Assembly: GCF_024124825.1 (NCBI RefSeq)
Contig: NZ_JAMXSS010000002.1
Coordinates: 2,108,001-2,172,000 of the forward strand
DNA length: 64,000 nt
Reading direction: 5' to 3'
Origin: Arthrobacter sp. H16F315
GTDB lineage: Bacteria > Actinomycetota > Actinomycetes > Actinomycetales > Micrococcaceae
The position numbers and the translations under genes are program-made. This document shows positions 26,953-36,832 of the stretch, one piece after another. Each line of letters opens with the position of its first letter. Within the stretch, counting starts at the first letter, position 1. A model generated the notes under the pieces. The model had not been told where the DNA came from and ran no database searches. It saw only the letters and a program-made list of their open reading frames with translations.

Positions 26953-28695
26953 ATGGCTCTAGACCAGATGGGCGCCGTTGCGGTTGGCACGCCGCCGGTG
27001 CCCAGCGGCAAGGGACGCATTGTCGTCAACTGGATCACCTCGACTGACCATAAGACCATCGGGTACATGTACCTGATTGCCTCTTTTGTGTTCTTTTGCT
27101 TCGGCGGTGTGATGGCGCTGTTGATCCGTGCCGAGCTGTTCGAACCGGGTATGCAGATCCTGCAGACCAAGGAGCAGTACAACCAGCTGTTCACGATGCA
27201 CGGCACGGTGATGCTGCTGATGTTCGCGACGCCGCTGTTCGCGGGGTTCGCGAACGTGATTATGCCGCTGCAGATCGGTGCCCCGGACGTCGCGTTCCCG
27301 CGGCTGAATGCGCTGGCCTTCTGGTTTTTCCTGTTTGGCTCCACTATCGCCGTGTCCGGGTTCATCACTCCGCAGGGTGCGGCGTCGTTTGGCTGGTTTG
27401 CTTATGCGCCGTTGTCCAACACGACCTTCAGCCCCGGTGTGGGCGGGGACTTGTGGGTCTTTGGCCTGGCGCTGTCCGGGTTCGGTACCATCCTTGGTGC
27501 GGTGAACTTCATCACCACGGTTATTTGCATGCGTGCCCCGGGTATGACCATGTGGCGGATGCCGATTTTCACCTGGAACATCCTGGTGACGGCGATCCTG
27601 GTGCTGATGGCGTTCCCGCCGCTGGCTGCGGCGTTGTTCGCGCTCGGTGCTGACCGCCGTTTCGGGGCGCATATTTTTGATCCGGAGAACGGCGGCGCGG
27701 TCCTCTGGCAGCACCTGTTCTGGTTCTTCGGCCACCCCGAGGTGTACATCATTGCCCTGCCGTTCTTCGGTATCGTCACGGAGATTTTCCCGGTCTTCAG
27801 CCGCAAGCCGATCTTCGGCTACAAGGGCCTGGTTTATGCAACGATTTCCATTGCCGCGCTGTCCGTGACCGTGTGGGCGCACCACATGTACGTGACCGGC
27901 TCGGTGCTGCTGCCGTTCTTCTCATTTATGACCATGTTGATTGCCGTTCCGACCGGGGTGAAGTTCTTCAACTGGATCGGCACCATGTGGCGGGGATCGA
28001 TTACCTTTGAGACGCCGATGTTGTGGAGCCTGGGCTTCCTGGCGACCTTCCTGTTCGGCGGCCTGACCGGCATCATCCTGGCTTCGCCGCCGCTGGACTT
28101 CCATGTCTCCGATTCCTACTTTGTGGTGGCTCACTTCCACTACGTGGTCTTCGGCACCGTGGTGTTCGCGATGTTCGCCGGGTTCTATTTCTGGTGGCCG
28201 AAGTTCACCGGGAAGATGCTCAACGAACGCCTCGGCAAGATCCATTTTTGGATGCTGTTCCTGGGCTTTCACGGCACCTTCCTGATCCAGCACTGGCTCG
28301 GTGTGGAGGGTATGCCGCGCCGCTATGCGGACTACATGCCGCAGGATAACTTCACCTGGATGAACCAGTTCTCCACCTACTCCTCGTTCCTGCTTGGCGC
28401 GTCGCTGATCCCGTTCTTCTGGAACGTCTACATCACCTGGCGCAGCAACGAACGCGTCGAAGTGGACGATCCGTGGGGCTTTGGCGCCTCTCTCGAGTGG
28501 GCCACCTCCTGCCCGCCGCCGCGGCACAACTTCACCTCGTTGCCGCGGATCCGCTCCGAGCGCCCGGCCCTGGACCTCCACCACCCGGAGGTGAGCGCCC
28601 GCGTGCACGACGCTTCGCGTAGTCCGGCCGCTGCCACGCTGGGGGCAGCAGACCTGGGCGAAAGGGACCCGCGGTCCCCTGATCCCAGCGACTGA
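26953..28695 (+). CDS. ctaD: Cytochrome c oxidase subunit I (orphan copy)
   Basis: 580 aa, twelve membrane segments, the catalytic subunit of an aa3-type oxidase. Heme and copper ligands are in [28 protein letters not shown] and [10 protein letters not shown]; the K-channel and the Tyr of GHPEVY are kept. I chose ATG 26953 with GGGAGG upstream; longer in-frame sequence to 26596 overlaps the neighbouring glycohydrolase gene. No ctaC, ctaE/F or qcr genes are next to it, so it is probably a second copy of subunit I that uses partners encoded elsewhere. Confidence 0.95.
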   Translation: MALDQMGAVAVGTPPVPSGKGRIVVNWITSTDHKTIGYMYLIASFVFFCFGGVMALLIRAELFEPGMQILQTKEQYNQLFTMHGTVMLLMFATPLFAGFANVIMPLQIGAPDVAFPRLNALAFWFFLFGSTIAVSGFITPQGAASFGWFAYAPLSNTTFSPGVGGDLWVFGLALSGFGTILGAVNFITTVICMRAPGMTMWRMPIFTWNILVTAILVLMAFPPLAAALFALGADRRFGAHIFDPENGGAVLWQHLFWFFGHPEVYIIALPFFGIVTEIFPVFSRKPIFGYKGLVYATISIAALSVTVWAHHMYVTGSVLLPFFSFMTMLIAVPTGVKFFNWIGTMWRGSITFETPMLWSLGFLATFLFGGLTGIILASPPLDFHVSDSYFVVAHFHYVVFGTVVFAMFAGFYFWWPKFTGKMLNERLGKIHFWMLFLGFHGTFLIQHWLGVEGMPRRYADYMPQDNFTWMNQFSTYSSFLLGASLIPFFWNVYITWRSNERVEVDDPWGFGASLEWATSCPPPRHNFTSLPRIRSERPALDLHHPEVSARVHDASRSPAAATLGAADLGERDPRSPDPSD

Positions 28696-28815
28696 AGTCT
28701 GAACCCGCTGCACATTCCCGGTTGGGGGCGCGGGCTTTGGCAGCGCCGGGTCCAGCGAACATCCAGACTCCGCTGACAGACTGCTCGCTGACCCCAAACA
28801 AAGGAATTCCCCACC

Positions 28816-29805
28816 ATGATCACGCCTGCCCCAGCCCGCGAGTCGACTGACCGGACAGCCGCCACGACGGACACTTCGCCGCAGCCCCGGTTGCTGGGCC
28901 GACTGTCCGGCGAGGCTCTCGGGACGTTTTTTGTGGTGATCGCCGGCCTGGGCGTTCCCTTGTTCACGATCCCGCAGTCGAACCCGCTGTCGGCCCCGCT
29001 CGCCGCGGGACTGGCAGTCACCGCAGCGATGCTCGCGTTTGGATACCTCTCCGGCGGTCATTTTAATCCTGCCGTGACGGCGGGGAACGCCTTTGCCGGC
29101 CGGCTGCGGCCCGCTGACGCGGCGGCCTACATCGGCGCGCAATTGGTGGGCGCACTGCTGGCCGGGGTGACCCTCTTTGGCCTCCTGCGCACCGTCCCGA
29201 ACATCGCCGACGCCAGAACGGCTTTCGACACGGTGAACGCCGGCTTCGGTGATCGGTCCGTCATCCAGGTCCCGATGGCGGGAGTGCTGCTCATTGAGGT
29301 GATCGGCGCCGCGCTGCTGGTCGCCGTCTACCTAGGCACCACCTCGCGGCGGAACCCCTCCCGGCTGGCGGCGCCCTTCGCCGTCGGCCTGACCACTGCG
29401 GTGCTCCTGCAGTTTGGCCAGGCGCCCGGTAACGCCCCCTTTAACCCGGCACGTGCCACCGCTTCCGCGCTGTTCAGCAGCCCGGATGCGCTCGGACAGC
29501 TGTGGCTGTTCTGGGTTGCCCCGCTGGTAGGTGCGGCCGTGGCGGGGCTCGCGGTCCGCGGCTTCGCGCAGCTGACGTTGGGCGCGTTGCCGGTTTCGGC
29601 TGGCAAAGCCGAGGAAGCCGACGAAGCTGACGAAGCTGAGGACCTGGGCGAGGCCGACGAAGCCGAGGAAGCCGACGACCTGGGCGAAGCCGACGACTTG
29701 GACGCACCGGACCCGGCGGAGGCACAGGTCCGGCTGACCGCCGGTGGCGCGGCCGCCGGCAGCGACGAAGCGCGTGCCTTCTTCGACGGCGAACGCGGCA
29801 AGTAA
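28816..29805 (+). CDS. MIP/aquaporin family channel with acidic repeat tail
   Basis: 329 aa. Six membrane segments and both pore motifs of the aquaporin fold are visible: GGHFNPAVT and NAPFNPARA. It should conduct water or small neutral solutes. After about residue 250 comes a C-terminal extension made of E-A-D repeats (EEADEADEAEDLGEAD) with a disordered end, unusual for the family. AAGGA lies upstream of the ATG. It follows ctaD in the same direction by 120 bp, with no evident functional link. Confidence 0.88.
   Translation: MITPAPARESTDRTAATTDTSPQPRLLGRLSGEALGTFFVVIAGLGVPLFTIPQSNPLSAPLAAGLAVTAAMLAFGYLSGGHFNPAVTAGNAFAGRLRPADAAAYIGAQLVGALLAGVTLFGLLRTVPNIADARTAFDTVNAGFGDRSVIQVPMAGVLLIEVIGAALLVAVYLGTTSRRNPSRLAAPFAVGLTTAVLLQFGQAPGNAPFNPARATASALFSSPDALGQLWLFWVAPLVGAAVAGLAVRGFAQLTLGALPVSAGKAEEADEADEAEDLGEADEAEEADDLGEADDLDAPDPAEAQVRLTAGGAAAGSDEARAFFDGERGK
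29611..29702 (+). repeat. Imperfect short repeats in the aquaporin tail
   Basis: Repeated GCC GAC GAA GCY / GAG GAC CTG GGC units encode the acidic EAD tail. Such coding repeats can change copy number by slippage. Confidence 0.6.
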
Positions 29806-29847
29806 TCGGTGCCGGAGCGGTGGCGCAATCCTGTCGGTGGGAGCCGA

Positions 29848-29853
29848 TACCGT
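29848..29853 (+). promoter_or_regulatory. -10 element of sbcD
   Basis: TACCGT, then AGGAGT, then ATG 29860. The six spacer bases also read as a Shine-Dalgarno sequence, so leaderless or leadered initiation is possible. Confidence 0.4.
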
Positions 29854-29859
29854 AGGAGT

Positions 29860-31041
29860 ATGCGGTTATTGCACACCTCGGACTGGCATTTGGGCCGGTC
29901 ATTCCACGGCGTCGGGATGCTGGATGCCCAGCGCGCGTTCATCGATCAGCTGGTCAGCTGCGTCCGTGATGAGGCGGTCGACGTCGTCCTCATCGCCGGC
30001 GACGTCTATGACCGTGCCCTGCCGGGGGTCGACGTCGTCCGCCTGCTCGACGACGCCCTGGTGGCCCTGACCGGTGCCGGCGCCCAGGTGGTCCTGACCA
30101 GCGGCAACCACGACTCGGCCATCCGGCTCGGCTTCGCGTCCCGGCTGCTGGAACGCGGGGGAGTGCACCTGCGCACCAGGCTCTCCGAGTTGGAGCAGCC
30201 AGTGCTGTTCGCGCTCGATGACGAAGCCGATGCCGTTGACGGCGCCGTGCTCGCCATCTACGGTATCCCCTGGCTGGAGCCACGGCTCGTAGCCGAACAG
30301 CTCGGCGTCGGGACCGCGAGCCACTTCGAGGTAACCCGGGCGGCCACGGACCTGATCCGTGCCGATCTCGCCGCCCGGAGCGCCGGCCGAACGGTCCACT
30401 CCGTGGTGCTGGCTCACACCTTCGCCAGCGGCGGGATCAGTTCCGAGAGTGAACGGGACCTGAGCATTGGTGGTGTGGGTGCTGTGCCGCTGGACCTCTT
30501 CGACGGTTTTGGCTACACAGCGCTCGGCCACCTGCACGGGCGGCAGGAGCTCTCGCCCACCGTCCGCTACTCCGGCTCCCCGCTCGCCTATTCGTTCTCC
30601 GAAGCAAAGCATCGCAAAGGCAGCTGGCTTGTGGACGTCGACGCTGACGGCATCGGCGCGGTCCGCGAGGTGCTCTGGACAGCTCCGCGTACGCTGGCCG
30701 TGCTGCGCGGGAAATTGGCGGAGCTGCTCGTGTCGGAGGAACACGCCTGGGCCGAGTCTGCCTATTGCCAGATCACCCTGACCGACGCACAGCGCCCGGC
30801 GCAGGCCATGGAAAGGCTGCGCACGCGCTTCCCGGACACACTGGTGCTGGGGTTCGACCCGGAGGGTGCCGGTGCCGCCACCAAGAGCAGTTACAGCAGC
30901 CGGCTCGCCGGCGCTACTGACGACCTTGCCGTCTGCTGCAGTTTCCTGGAGCATGTCCGGGGCCGTGGCGCCGACGACGGCGAGGCAGCTGTCCTGGCCC
31001 AAGCCCTGGAAGCCGTGCGCCTGGAAGGAATTTCACGGTGA
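29860..31041 (+). CDS. sbcD: DNA exonuclease SbcCD, nuclease subunit D
   Basis: 393 aa, Mre11-type metallophosphoesterase. Metal-site motifs are HTSDWHLGRSF, IAGDVYDR, TSGNHDS and GHLHGRQ. With SbcC it opens hairpins and cuts DNA ends during break repair. ATG 29860 fits the family start (MRLLHTSDWHLG). The stop TGA overlaps the sbcC GTG, so the subunits are co-translated. Confidence 0.96.
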   Translation: MRLLHTSDWHLGRSFHGVGMLDAQRAFIDQLVSCVRDEAVDVVLIAGDVYDRALPGVDVVRLLDDALVALTGAGAQVVLTSGNHDSAIRLGFASRLLERGGVHLRTRLSELEQPVLFALDDEADAVDGAVLAIYGIPWLEPRLVAEQLGVGTASHFEVTRAATDLIRADLAARSAGRTVHSVVLAHTFASGGISSESERDLSIGGVGAVPLDLFDGFGYTALGHLHGRQELSPTVRYSGSPLAYSFSEAKHRKGSWLVDVDADGIGAVREVLWTAPRTLAVLRGKLAELLVSEEHAWAESAYCQITLTDAQRPAQAMERLRTRFPDTLVLGFDPEGAGAATKSSYSSRLAGATDDLAVCCSFLEHVRGRGADDGEAAVLAQALEAVRLEGISR

Positions 31042-34000
31042 GAATCCATCGCCTTGAGATCTCCGCCTTCGGACCCTTCGCCGGCACCGAACACATCGAT
31101 TTCGACCGCCTGAGCGCCCATGGCCTGTTCCTGCTCAACGGTCCCACCGGAGCGGGGAAGACAAGCGTTCTGGACGCCATCTGCTTTGCCCTTTATGGGT
31201 CAGTGCCCGGGGCGCGGCAGGACGGCAAGCGGCTGCGGAGCGACCATGCCGAGGCCACCGCGGAGCCCCGGGTCACCTGTGAGTTCTCCGCCAGCGGCAG
31301 GCACTTCGAGGTCTCCCGCTCGCCGGCCTGGCAGAAGCCCAGCGCCCGGGGTAGGAGCGGCTTCACGGTGCAGCAGGCCAATACGCTGCTCCGGGAACGC
31401 GTTGACGGTGTATGGCTTGAAAAATCCGGCCGGAACGACGAAGCCGGCGCCGAGATCGCAGCGGTCCTCGGCATGAACCGGGAGCAGTTCACCCGTGTTG
31501 TAATGCTGCCGCAGGGCGACTTCGCGGCCTTCCTGCGGTCCAAGGCTGCCGACCGCCTGGAGCTGCTGCAGAGCCTCTTTGGTACCCAGCGTTTTGAGGC
31601 TGTTGAACAGGAGCTGGGCCGGAACGCGCAGGCAGCCCGCAGCGAGGTCGCCGGTCTCAATGGCCGGCTTGAGCTCCTGCTCGCGCAGGCGGAGGCTGAA
31701 ACGGCAACGCTGGAACGCGACGGGGAGGCTGCTCCGGACCGCGCTGACACGGACTCGTTCCTGCCCTGGCTCCAGGCTTGTGCAGCCGGTGCCGCGGAAC
31801 AACACCGTGCGGCGGCCCTGGCGGCCGACCGGCAGCGTGCTGAGCGACTGGCCGCCAGGGACGCCGCGGCAACACGGGATGCCCGCCAGTCCAGGCTGGC
31901 CGTTGCCCGCCGCCGGCAATCCGCGGCTGAGGCCGCGGCCCCCGCCATCGCAGCCAAGAGCAGACAGCTGGACCTGCATCGGCTGGCCGAAGTACTCGGC
32001 GGGCAACTGCAGGCGGTCGACGGTGCCGCCAGGGCCGAGGAAGATGCAACGGCAGCGATGGCGGCGGCAGGACACGATCTGCGGACCGCGGCGCTTACCG
32101 ACGCCGAACTTGCCGCGTTACAGACTGCGGCCGCGGACAGCGCCGCTAATGCTGAGAGTTCCGCCTTCGATAGCGCTGCCTTCGATGGCGCTGCGCTGCG
32201 GCCTGCGCTGGCCGGATTGCGTACCCTGCGCGCCGTGCTCGAGGAGCGGCTGCCCGAGGAATCGAGCCTCGCCGGGCTCCGGAGCCGCGCCGCGCGGCTT
32301 GGCCTGGAGTTGGCCGGGCTGGAAGACAAGCGGGCATCAGGTGATGCTGCCCTGGCCGCCCTGGAGGCGGAATCCATTGCCCTTGTCGCTGCAATGCATC
32401 CGCTCGAAGAACTCGCCGCCGAGGTGCAGTTGCGGTCCAAAGAAGCAGCGGCGGCCGAAGAACTGCTGGTCCTGGTCCGGCGGTACGCCCGGGCGGAGAC
32501 CAGCTGCGAAGCCGTCGCGCAACGCCACGGCGTGGCCCGGGAAAGCTACCAGGACCTGCGCCAGGGCTGGCTCGATCTGCGTGAGGAACGGCTGGCCAAT
32601 GCTGCCGCGGAACTGGCCTCCCAGCTGCTGCCCGGTCTCCCGTGCCTGGTGTGCGGCAGCCCCGAGCACCCGGCCCCCGCCCCGGCAGTGGCTTCGGCCC
32701 TGACGGTGGCCGAGGCCGAAGAGACCGCCCAGCGCGCCTGCGAGGTCGCGGAAGGCGCACTCGCGAGCCTCGAACGCGAACTCGCGGAGGCCCAGCAGGA
32801 CGTTGCCGTGCTGGCGGTGCAGGGCGGCAATACCGCCCCTGACGTCGCCGCCCTCGACGCCGCCCTGGCCAGGGAACGTGCCGCGGAAGCGCAGCGCGCT
32901 GCGGCGGAGCTTGCCGCCAACCGCACCCGGCACGCCGAACTCGAGGAGGAGAGCGCCGCAGGCCAGCAGGCCCGAACGGCTGTGGACTCCAGCATTGCCC
33001 GGATCGGCTCCACCCTGGCCGAAGTCCAGGAACAGTCCGATGCCCTGGAACTGGCGCTCGACAAACTCAGGGCAGGACACCCGGACCTGGCAGCCCGCAT
33101 CACAGCCGTGGACGGTGCAACGGCCGTGCTGGAACGCGCCGAGGAAGCGCGGAACCTGCTGGAACAGGCCAGCGGCCGGTCCGCGGAGGCCCGTCGGCAG
33201 TTGGAGCTGGCCCTTCCCGGCACCGGTTTCGCATCCGCTGAGGCGGCCCGCGGCGCCCTGCTGCCGGCCGCGGCTGCGGCAGCCCTGGAAGCGGACGTCC
33301 GTGCCGGACTAGATGAAGCTGTCCGGATTGAGGAACTTTTTGCCAGCGAGGACCTGGTGCTGGCGGCGCACGAGCTGGCAACGGAGGGCCCGCTTGCCGC
33401 GGAGCTGGTGGAACGGCTCAGCGCAGAAGCCACCACGGCTGAGCGCGCCGCCAGGGACGCGGAACTCGAGGCCGGCCTCGCGGAAAAATCCGTACGCACC
33501 CTCGACACTATCGCCGACACCTATGTGCAACTCGCGGCGGCAGGTCAGGAACCGCGGGAACGGGCAGCACTGCTGACGGCGGTCGCGGACGCGGCACGCG
33601 GCGGGGGAGACAACAACTACCGGATGAGCCTGAACAGCTATGTCCTCGCGGCCCGGCTCGAACAGGTGGCTCTCGCCGCCTCAGAACGACTTGTCGCAAT
33701 GAGCGATGGCCGCTACACCCTGCAGCACACCGACGCGAAGGCGGCCCGGGGGCAGAAATCCGGGCTCGGCCTGGAAGTGGTGGACCAGTGGACCGGGCAG
33801 CGCCGCGACACGGCAACGCTCTCGGGAGGGGAATCCTTTATGGCCTCGCTGGCCCTGGCCCTCGGCCTCGCGGACGTGGTGCAGCAGGAATCCGGCGGTG
33901 TCGACATCGAGACGCTTTTTGTGGACGAAGGCTTCGGCAGCCTCGACGAACAAGCTCTCGAGCAGGTTATGGACGCGCTGGAGGGGCTCCGGGACGGCGG

Positions 34001-34121
34001 CCGGGTGGTCGGTCTGGTGAGCCACGTGGCCGAAATGAAGCAGCGCATCAGCACCCAGCTGCAGGTAGTCAAGGGGCGCAGCGGTTCCACCGTGCACATC
34101 TCCGATGACGGCCAGCCCTGA
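31038..34121 (+). CDS. sbcC: DNA exonuclease SbcCD, SMC-like ATPase subunit C
   Basis: 1027 aa. Walker A GPTGAGKTS near the N-terminus and the C-terminal LSGGESF signature, Walker B (IETLFVDEGFGSLD) and a D-loop form the Rad50-type head. Between them lie two long Ala/Glu/Arg-rich coiled coils joined by a zinc hook, LPCLVCGSPEHP, at about residue 535. Full-length and intact. It starts at GTG 31038 inside the end of sbcD. Confidence 0.96.
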   Translation: MRIHRLEISAFGPFAGTEHIDFDRLSAHGLFLLNGPTGAGKTSVLDAICFALYGSVPGARQDGKRLRSDHAEATAEPRVTCEFSASGRHFEVSRSPAWQKPSARGRSGFTVQQANTLLRERVDGVWLEKSGRNDEAGAEIAAVLGMNREQFTRVVMLPQGDFAAFLRSKAADRLELLQSLFGTQRFEAVEQELGRNAQAARSEVAGLNGRLELLLAQAEAETATLERDGEAAPDRADTDSFLPWLQACAAGAAEQHRAAALAADRQRAERLAARDAAATRDARQSRLAVARRRQSAAEAAAPAIAAKSRQLDLHRLAEVLGGQLQAVDGAARAEEDATAAMAAAGHDLRTAALTDAELAALQTAAADSAANAESSAFDSAAFDGAALRPALAGLRTLRAVLEERLPEESSLAGLRSRAARLGLELAGLEDKRASGDAALAALEAESIALVAAMHPLEELAAEVQLRSKEAAAAEELLVLVRRYARAETSCEAVAQRHGVARESYQDLRQGWLDLREERLANAAAELASQLLPGLPCLVCGSPEHPAPAPAVASALTVAEAEETAQRACEVAEGALASLERELAEAQQDVAVLAVQGGNTAPDVAALDAALARERAAEAQRAAAELAANRTRHAELEEESAAGQQARTAVDSSIARIGSTLAEVQEQSDALELALDKLRAGHPDLAARITAVDGATAVLERAEEARNLLEQASGRSAEARRQLELALPGTGFASAEAARGALLPAAAAAALEADVRAGLDEAVRIEELFASEDLVLAAHELATEGPLAAELVERLSAEATTAERAARDAELEAGLAEKSVRTLDTIADTYVQLAAAGQEPRERAALLTAVADAARGGGDNNYRMSLNSYVLAARLEQVALAASERLVAMSDGRYTLQHTDAKAARGQKSGLGLEVVDQWTGQRRDTATLSGGESFMASLALALGLADVVQQESGGVDIETLFVDEGFGSLDEQALEQVMDALEGLRDGGRVVGLVSHVAEMKQRISTQLQVVKGRSGSTVHISDDGQP

Positions 34122-34258
34122 CACGCATCTGACACCCTGGAGCCGCCGCGGCTGCCGGCCCTGTGCAGGCGTCGAACGATGCGGCTAGAATCGTACTGTT
34201 ACCGGGTCGCGCGCATCGGGAGGAGGGACGATGCGCACCATTGAACGAACCCGGAATC

Positions 34259-35682
34259 ATGACCCACTTCCCGCCCTCCCAAGCGCCCGCTTCGACGGCG
34301 CCGCACCTCCCTGACACCACGGCGGCCTCCCTTTCGGGCCCGGCCGCCCTTTCCCGCCCGCCCGCCCCGCCGGGGCCCGGCTCCTCGGCGCCTGCACCGC
34401 GCACCGCCGGACGATACGCCCGGTTGCCGCTGTTGGCAGGGCGGAGCTTCATCCCGGTCGGACTCTTCGCCAGGCTCCCGCTTGCGATGCTCACTGTCGG
34501 AACCCTCACCCTGGTCACCGCCGTCACCGGCTCCTACGCCGTCGGCGGCGTGTCGGCCGGCGCTGTAGGCATCGGCTCGGCTCTCGGGGCCCCGGTCCTC
34601 GGCGCGCTGGCGGACCGGCGGGGCCAACGGCCGGTGTTGCTCTTCGCCGCGGTCTTCAACACCGTCGCGGTCATCGCCTTGATCATTTCCGCCTACCTGA
34701 TCCCCGGCGGACAGGACCTGGGCGCCGCCGCCCCCGTCCTGGTGGCCGCATTTGTGGCCGGCATCAGCAGCCCCAAGTGGGGCCGCTGGCCCGGGTCCGC
34801 TGGATGGCATTGACCTCCCGCGGCGGACGCGACGCCAATCCGGCGGATCTGGACACCGCGCTGTCCTACGAAGGCACCGCTGACGAACTTACATTTGTCC
34901 TGGGCCCGGCGCTTGTGGGTATCCTGGCGAGCCTGATCGCACCCTGGCTGCCGTTGGCCCTCGCCGCTGCCCTGACCATTACGCTCGTCCCGGCCTTTGC
35001 GGTCCACGATACGCACCGTGCGGTGGCCCGGACACCGGCGCGCACCACGGCATCGACCGCCCTTGCAAAGCAGTTGCGGGCGTCGCTTACCGCCGGCGAG
35101 CGGGCAGGCGCCGTTGGCGCCGTCGCGCTCCCCGTGCTGGCCATGGTCTGTATGGGCACGTTCTTCGGATCCACCCAGACGGCGCTGAGTTCGTTCTCCG
35201 CCAGCTTCGCCACCGCAGAGCTGGCGGGCCTGCTGTATGCGGTGATGGGTCTGAGTTCGGCAGCGGCGGCGTTGTCGGTGGCGTACTGGTCCCAGCGGTT
35301 CACAGCCAACGCCCGGTGGCTGGTCTGCGCAGCCCTGATGGCTTCACTGGCGCTGCTGCTGTTGCTGCCTACGGCCCTTTTTCCCATGATCGTGGTGCTG
35401 CTGGTCCTGGGGCTGCCGGTGGGCCCGCTGATGGTCACAGTCTTCGCGATCGGCGGAATCGTCGCCCCGGCCGGAAAGCTGGGAACGGTCATGACCGCCC
35501 TGGCCAGCGGTATTGTTGCCGGCACCGCGATCGGTTCGTCCATCGCGGGGCAGTTGGCGCAGCACCAGGGCTACGCCACAGCATTTGTGGTGCCCGTCTG
35601 CGCGGCCGCGGCGCTGTTCCTGCTGGGAGCGGCAGCCGCCGTTGTGCTGCAACGACGGAAGCCAAGCACACCGGCTCCCTGA
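34259..35682 (+). CDS. MFS transporter (frameshifted in this sequence)
   Basis: About 474 aa when repaired, twelve membrane segments, drug-efflux-like. A P/A-rich N-terminus of about 55 residues precedes the first segment. The motif ALADRRGQRPVL between segments 2 and 3 marks the major facilitator superfamily. The first frame is lost after VAGISSP at 34772-34775, where one C is missing; the second frame continues VGPLARVRWMALT to TGA 35680-35682. A strong GGAGGAGGG with ATG 34231 opens a different frame of 27 codons, so the true start could lie there if another indel exists. Substrate unknown. Confidence 0.83.
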
Positions 35683-35769
35683 AGTTACACTGGCGCCGGT
35701 CCCCGCTCCGGGCACCCCTAACACTCCGGAAGAACCGTTGGTGCTAGCGCAACGGCGGGAGGACGATCC

Positions 35770-36489
35770 TCACCCGCCCAGCTGGGCCTCGATGCGCCCG
35801 GCGCTGGCGGCCAGGGCCGCGGCGACTTCCGCAGGGTCCTGGGCCGCTCGGATGTAGACGACGGCGAGAGCCGCGGGCCGGCCGCCCGGAACCCGAACGG
35901 GGACGGCCATGGAGGAGACGCCGGCGAGGACCTCGTCGTGGCTTGCAGAATAGCCTCGGCCGCGCGCCTCGGCCGCTTCGGCCCGGTACGGGATGCCGGG
36001 CGCGGCGGCGGCCCACTCCTCTTCCGATAAGGCCGACTGGATTGCGATTCCGGGGGCCCCGGCGCTGATCGGATGCCGGGTGCCCGGATGCTGTACGACA
36101 GTTGCCCCGGTATGCCGGGGATCGACGGTGACCAAGGTGACGCATTCCTCGCGGTCCCAGACGGCGACGAAAGCGCTCATCGTCAGCGCATTCGCGAGGT
36201 GGGTCAGCTCGGGCAGGGCCGCCGTCTGCAGGTTCCGTGACACGCCCCGGGCCAGAACGGCGAGGCCCGGTCCCGGCTGGACCCGTCCGCCGTCGTCGCG
36301 CACCAGCAGCGAGTGGTCCTCCAGGGTGCGCAGGATGCGGTACGCGACGGAGCGGTGCACTCCCATCTCGCCGGCGAGTTCGGCGATGGTCAGCGGGTGC
36401 TGGGCATCAGCCAGGATTTCCAGGGCGCGGATGCCGCGGGACAGCGTTTGGGACGGGGATGCCTGGGCGCTGCCGGCGGTCGGGGTCAT
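35770..36489 (-). CDS. IclR family transcriptional regulator
   Basis: 239 aa. N-terminal winged helix-turn-helix (LTIAELAGEMGVHRSVAYRILRTLEDH) and a C-terminal effector-binding GAF-like domain (about 80-235). IclR regulators control catabolic genes in response to small carboxylates or aromatics. It is divergent from the MHS symporter gene and close to the GTTC-N7-GAAY repeats at 36569-36603, its likely binding site. ATG 36487-36489 lies 6 bases after TAGGAT. Confidence 0.92.
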   Translation of the reverse strand: MTPTAGSAQASPSQTLSRGIRALEILADAQHPLTIAELAGEMGVHRSVAYRILRTLEDHSLLVRDDGGRVQPGPGLAVLARGVSRNLQTAALPELTHLANALTMSAFVAVWDREECVTLVTVDPRHTGATVVQHPGTRHPISAGAPGIAIQSALSEEEWAAAAPGIPYRAEAAEARGRGYSASHDEVLAGVSSMAVPVRVPGGRPAALAVVYIRAAQDPAEVAAALAASAGRIEAQLGG

Positions 36490-36495
36490 ATATCC

Positions 36496-36501
36496 ATCCT
36501 A
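36496..36501 (-). promoter_or_regulatory. -10 element of leaderless iclR
   Basis: TAGGAT on the minus strand, 6 bases before ATG 36489. Confidence 0.55.
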
Positions 36502-36568
36502 GGCGCGGGCGCGGGTGAAGCAGGGAAGCGACGTGTGGCCCTTGTGCTCTGAATCACGGTAGGCTAGC

Positions 36569-36603
36569 GTTCCATATGTGAATTACGTGTTCCATTATAG
36601 AAC
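36569..36603. promoter_or_regulatory. Putative IclR operator pair
   Basis: GTTC-N7-GAAT at 36569-36583 and GTTC-N7-GAAC at 36589-36603, repeated exactly 20 bp apart (two helical turns). Both begin GTTCCAT. IclR proteins often bind such paired palindromes as tetramers. Assignment rests on position. Confidence 0.5.
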
Positions 36604-36739
36604 AACTTAGGCGGAATCACGATGAAGGCGCTCTGTGCCGTAACGCACCGGCACCGGCCAGACGTCAATATTGGGGCCGGCAAAGCTTTTTTGCACAAAC
36701 GTGCGCTCTATCACATGTTTCATAGTAAGATCTAAATAC

Positions 36740-36761
36740 TTACTGACCGTTCGATCAGTAA
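36740..36761. promoter_or_regulatory. TetR-type palindrome before the MHS symporter
   Basis: TTACTGA-N8-TCAGTAA, a perfect 7-bp inverted repeat, centred about 80 bp before the MHS start and just upstream of a TTGACT (36773-36778). The form resembles TetR/PaaR operators. No TetR gene lies in the window, so the regulator would act from elsewhere. Confidence 0.45.
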
Positions 36762-36832
36762 ATCTCGAGGCATTGACTTGTTTTTATCGCACCCACCCGG
36801 GCAGCATCCCTGCCCCCAACTACGGAGTTTCA

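Larger units (their letters stand above)
36490..36832. other. Divergent regulatory region between iclR and the MHS gene
   Basis: 343 bp, more A+T-rich than the genes around it. It holds the iclR -10, two operator-like palindromes (36569-36603) and a TetR-type palindrome (36740-36761). An open frame of 37 codons at 36622-36735 (starting MKALCAVTHRH, GGA upstream) follows the first operator directly and might be the remnant of a lost gene; I do not call it. Confidence 0.6.
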
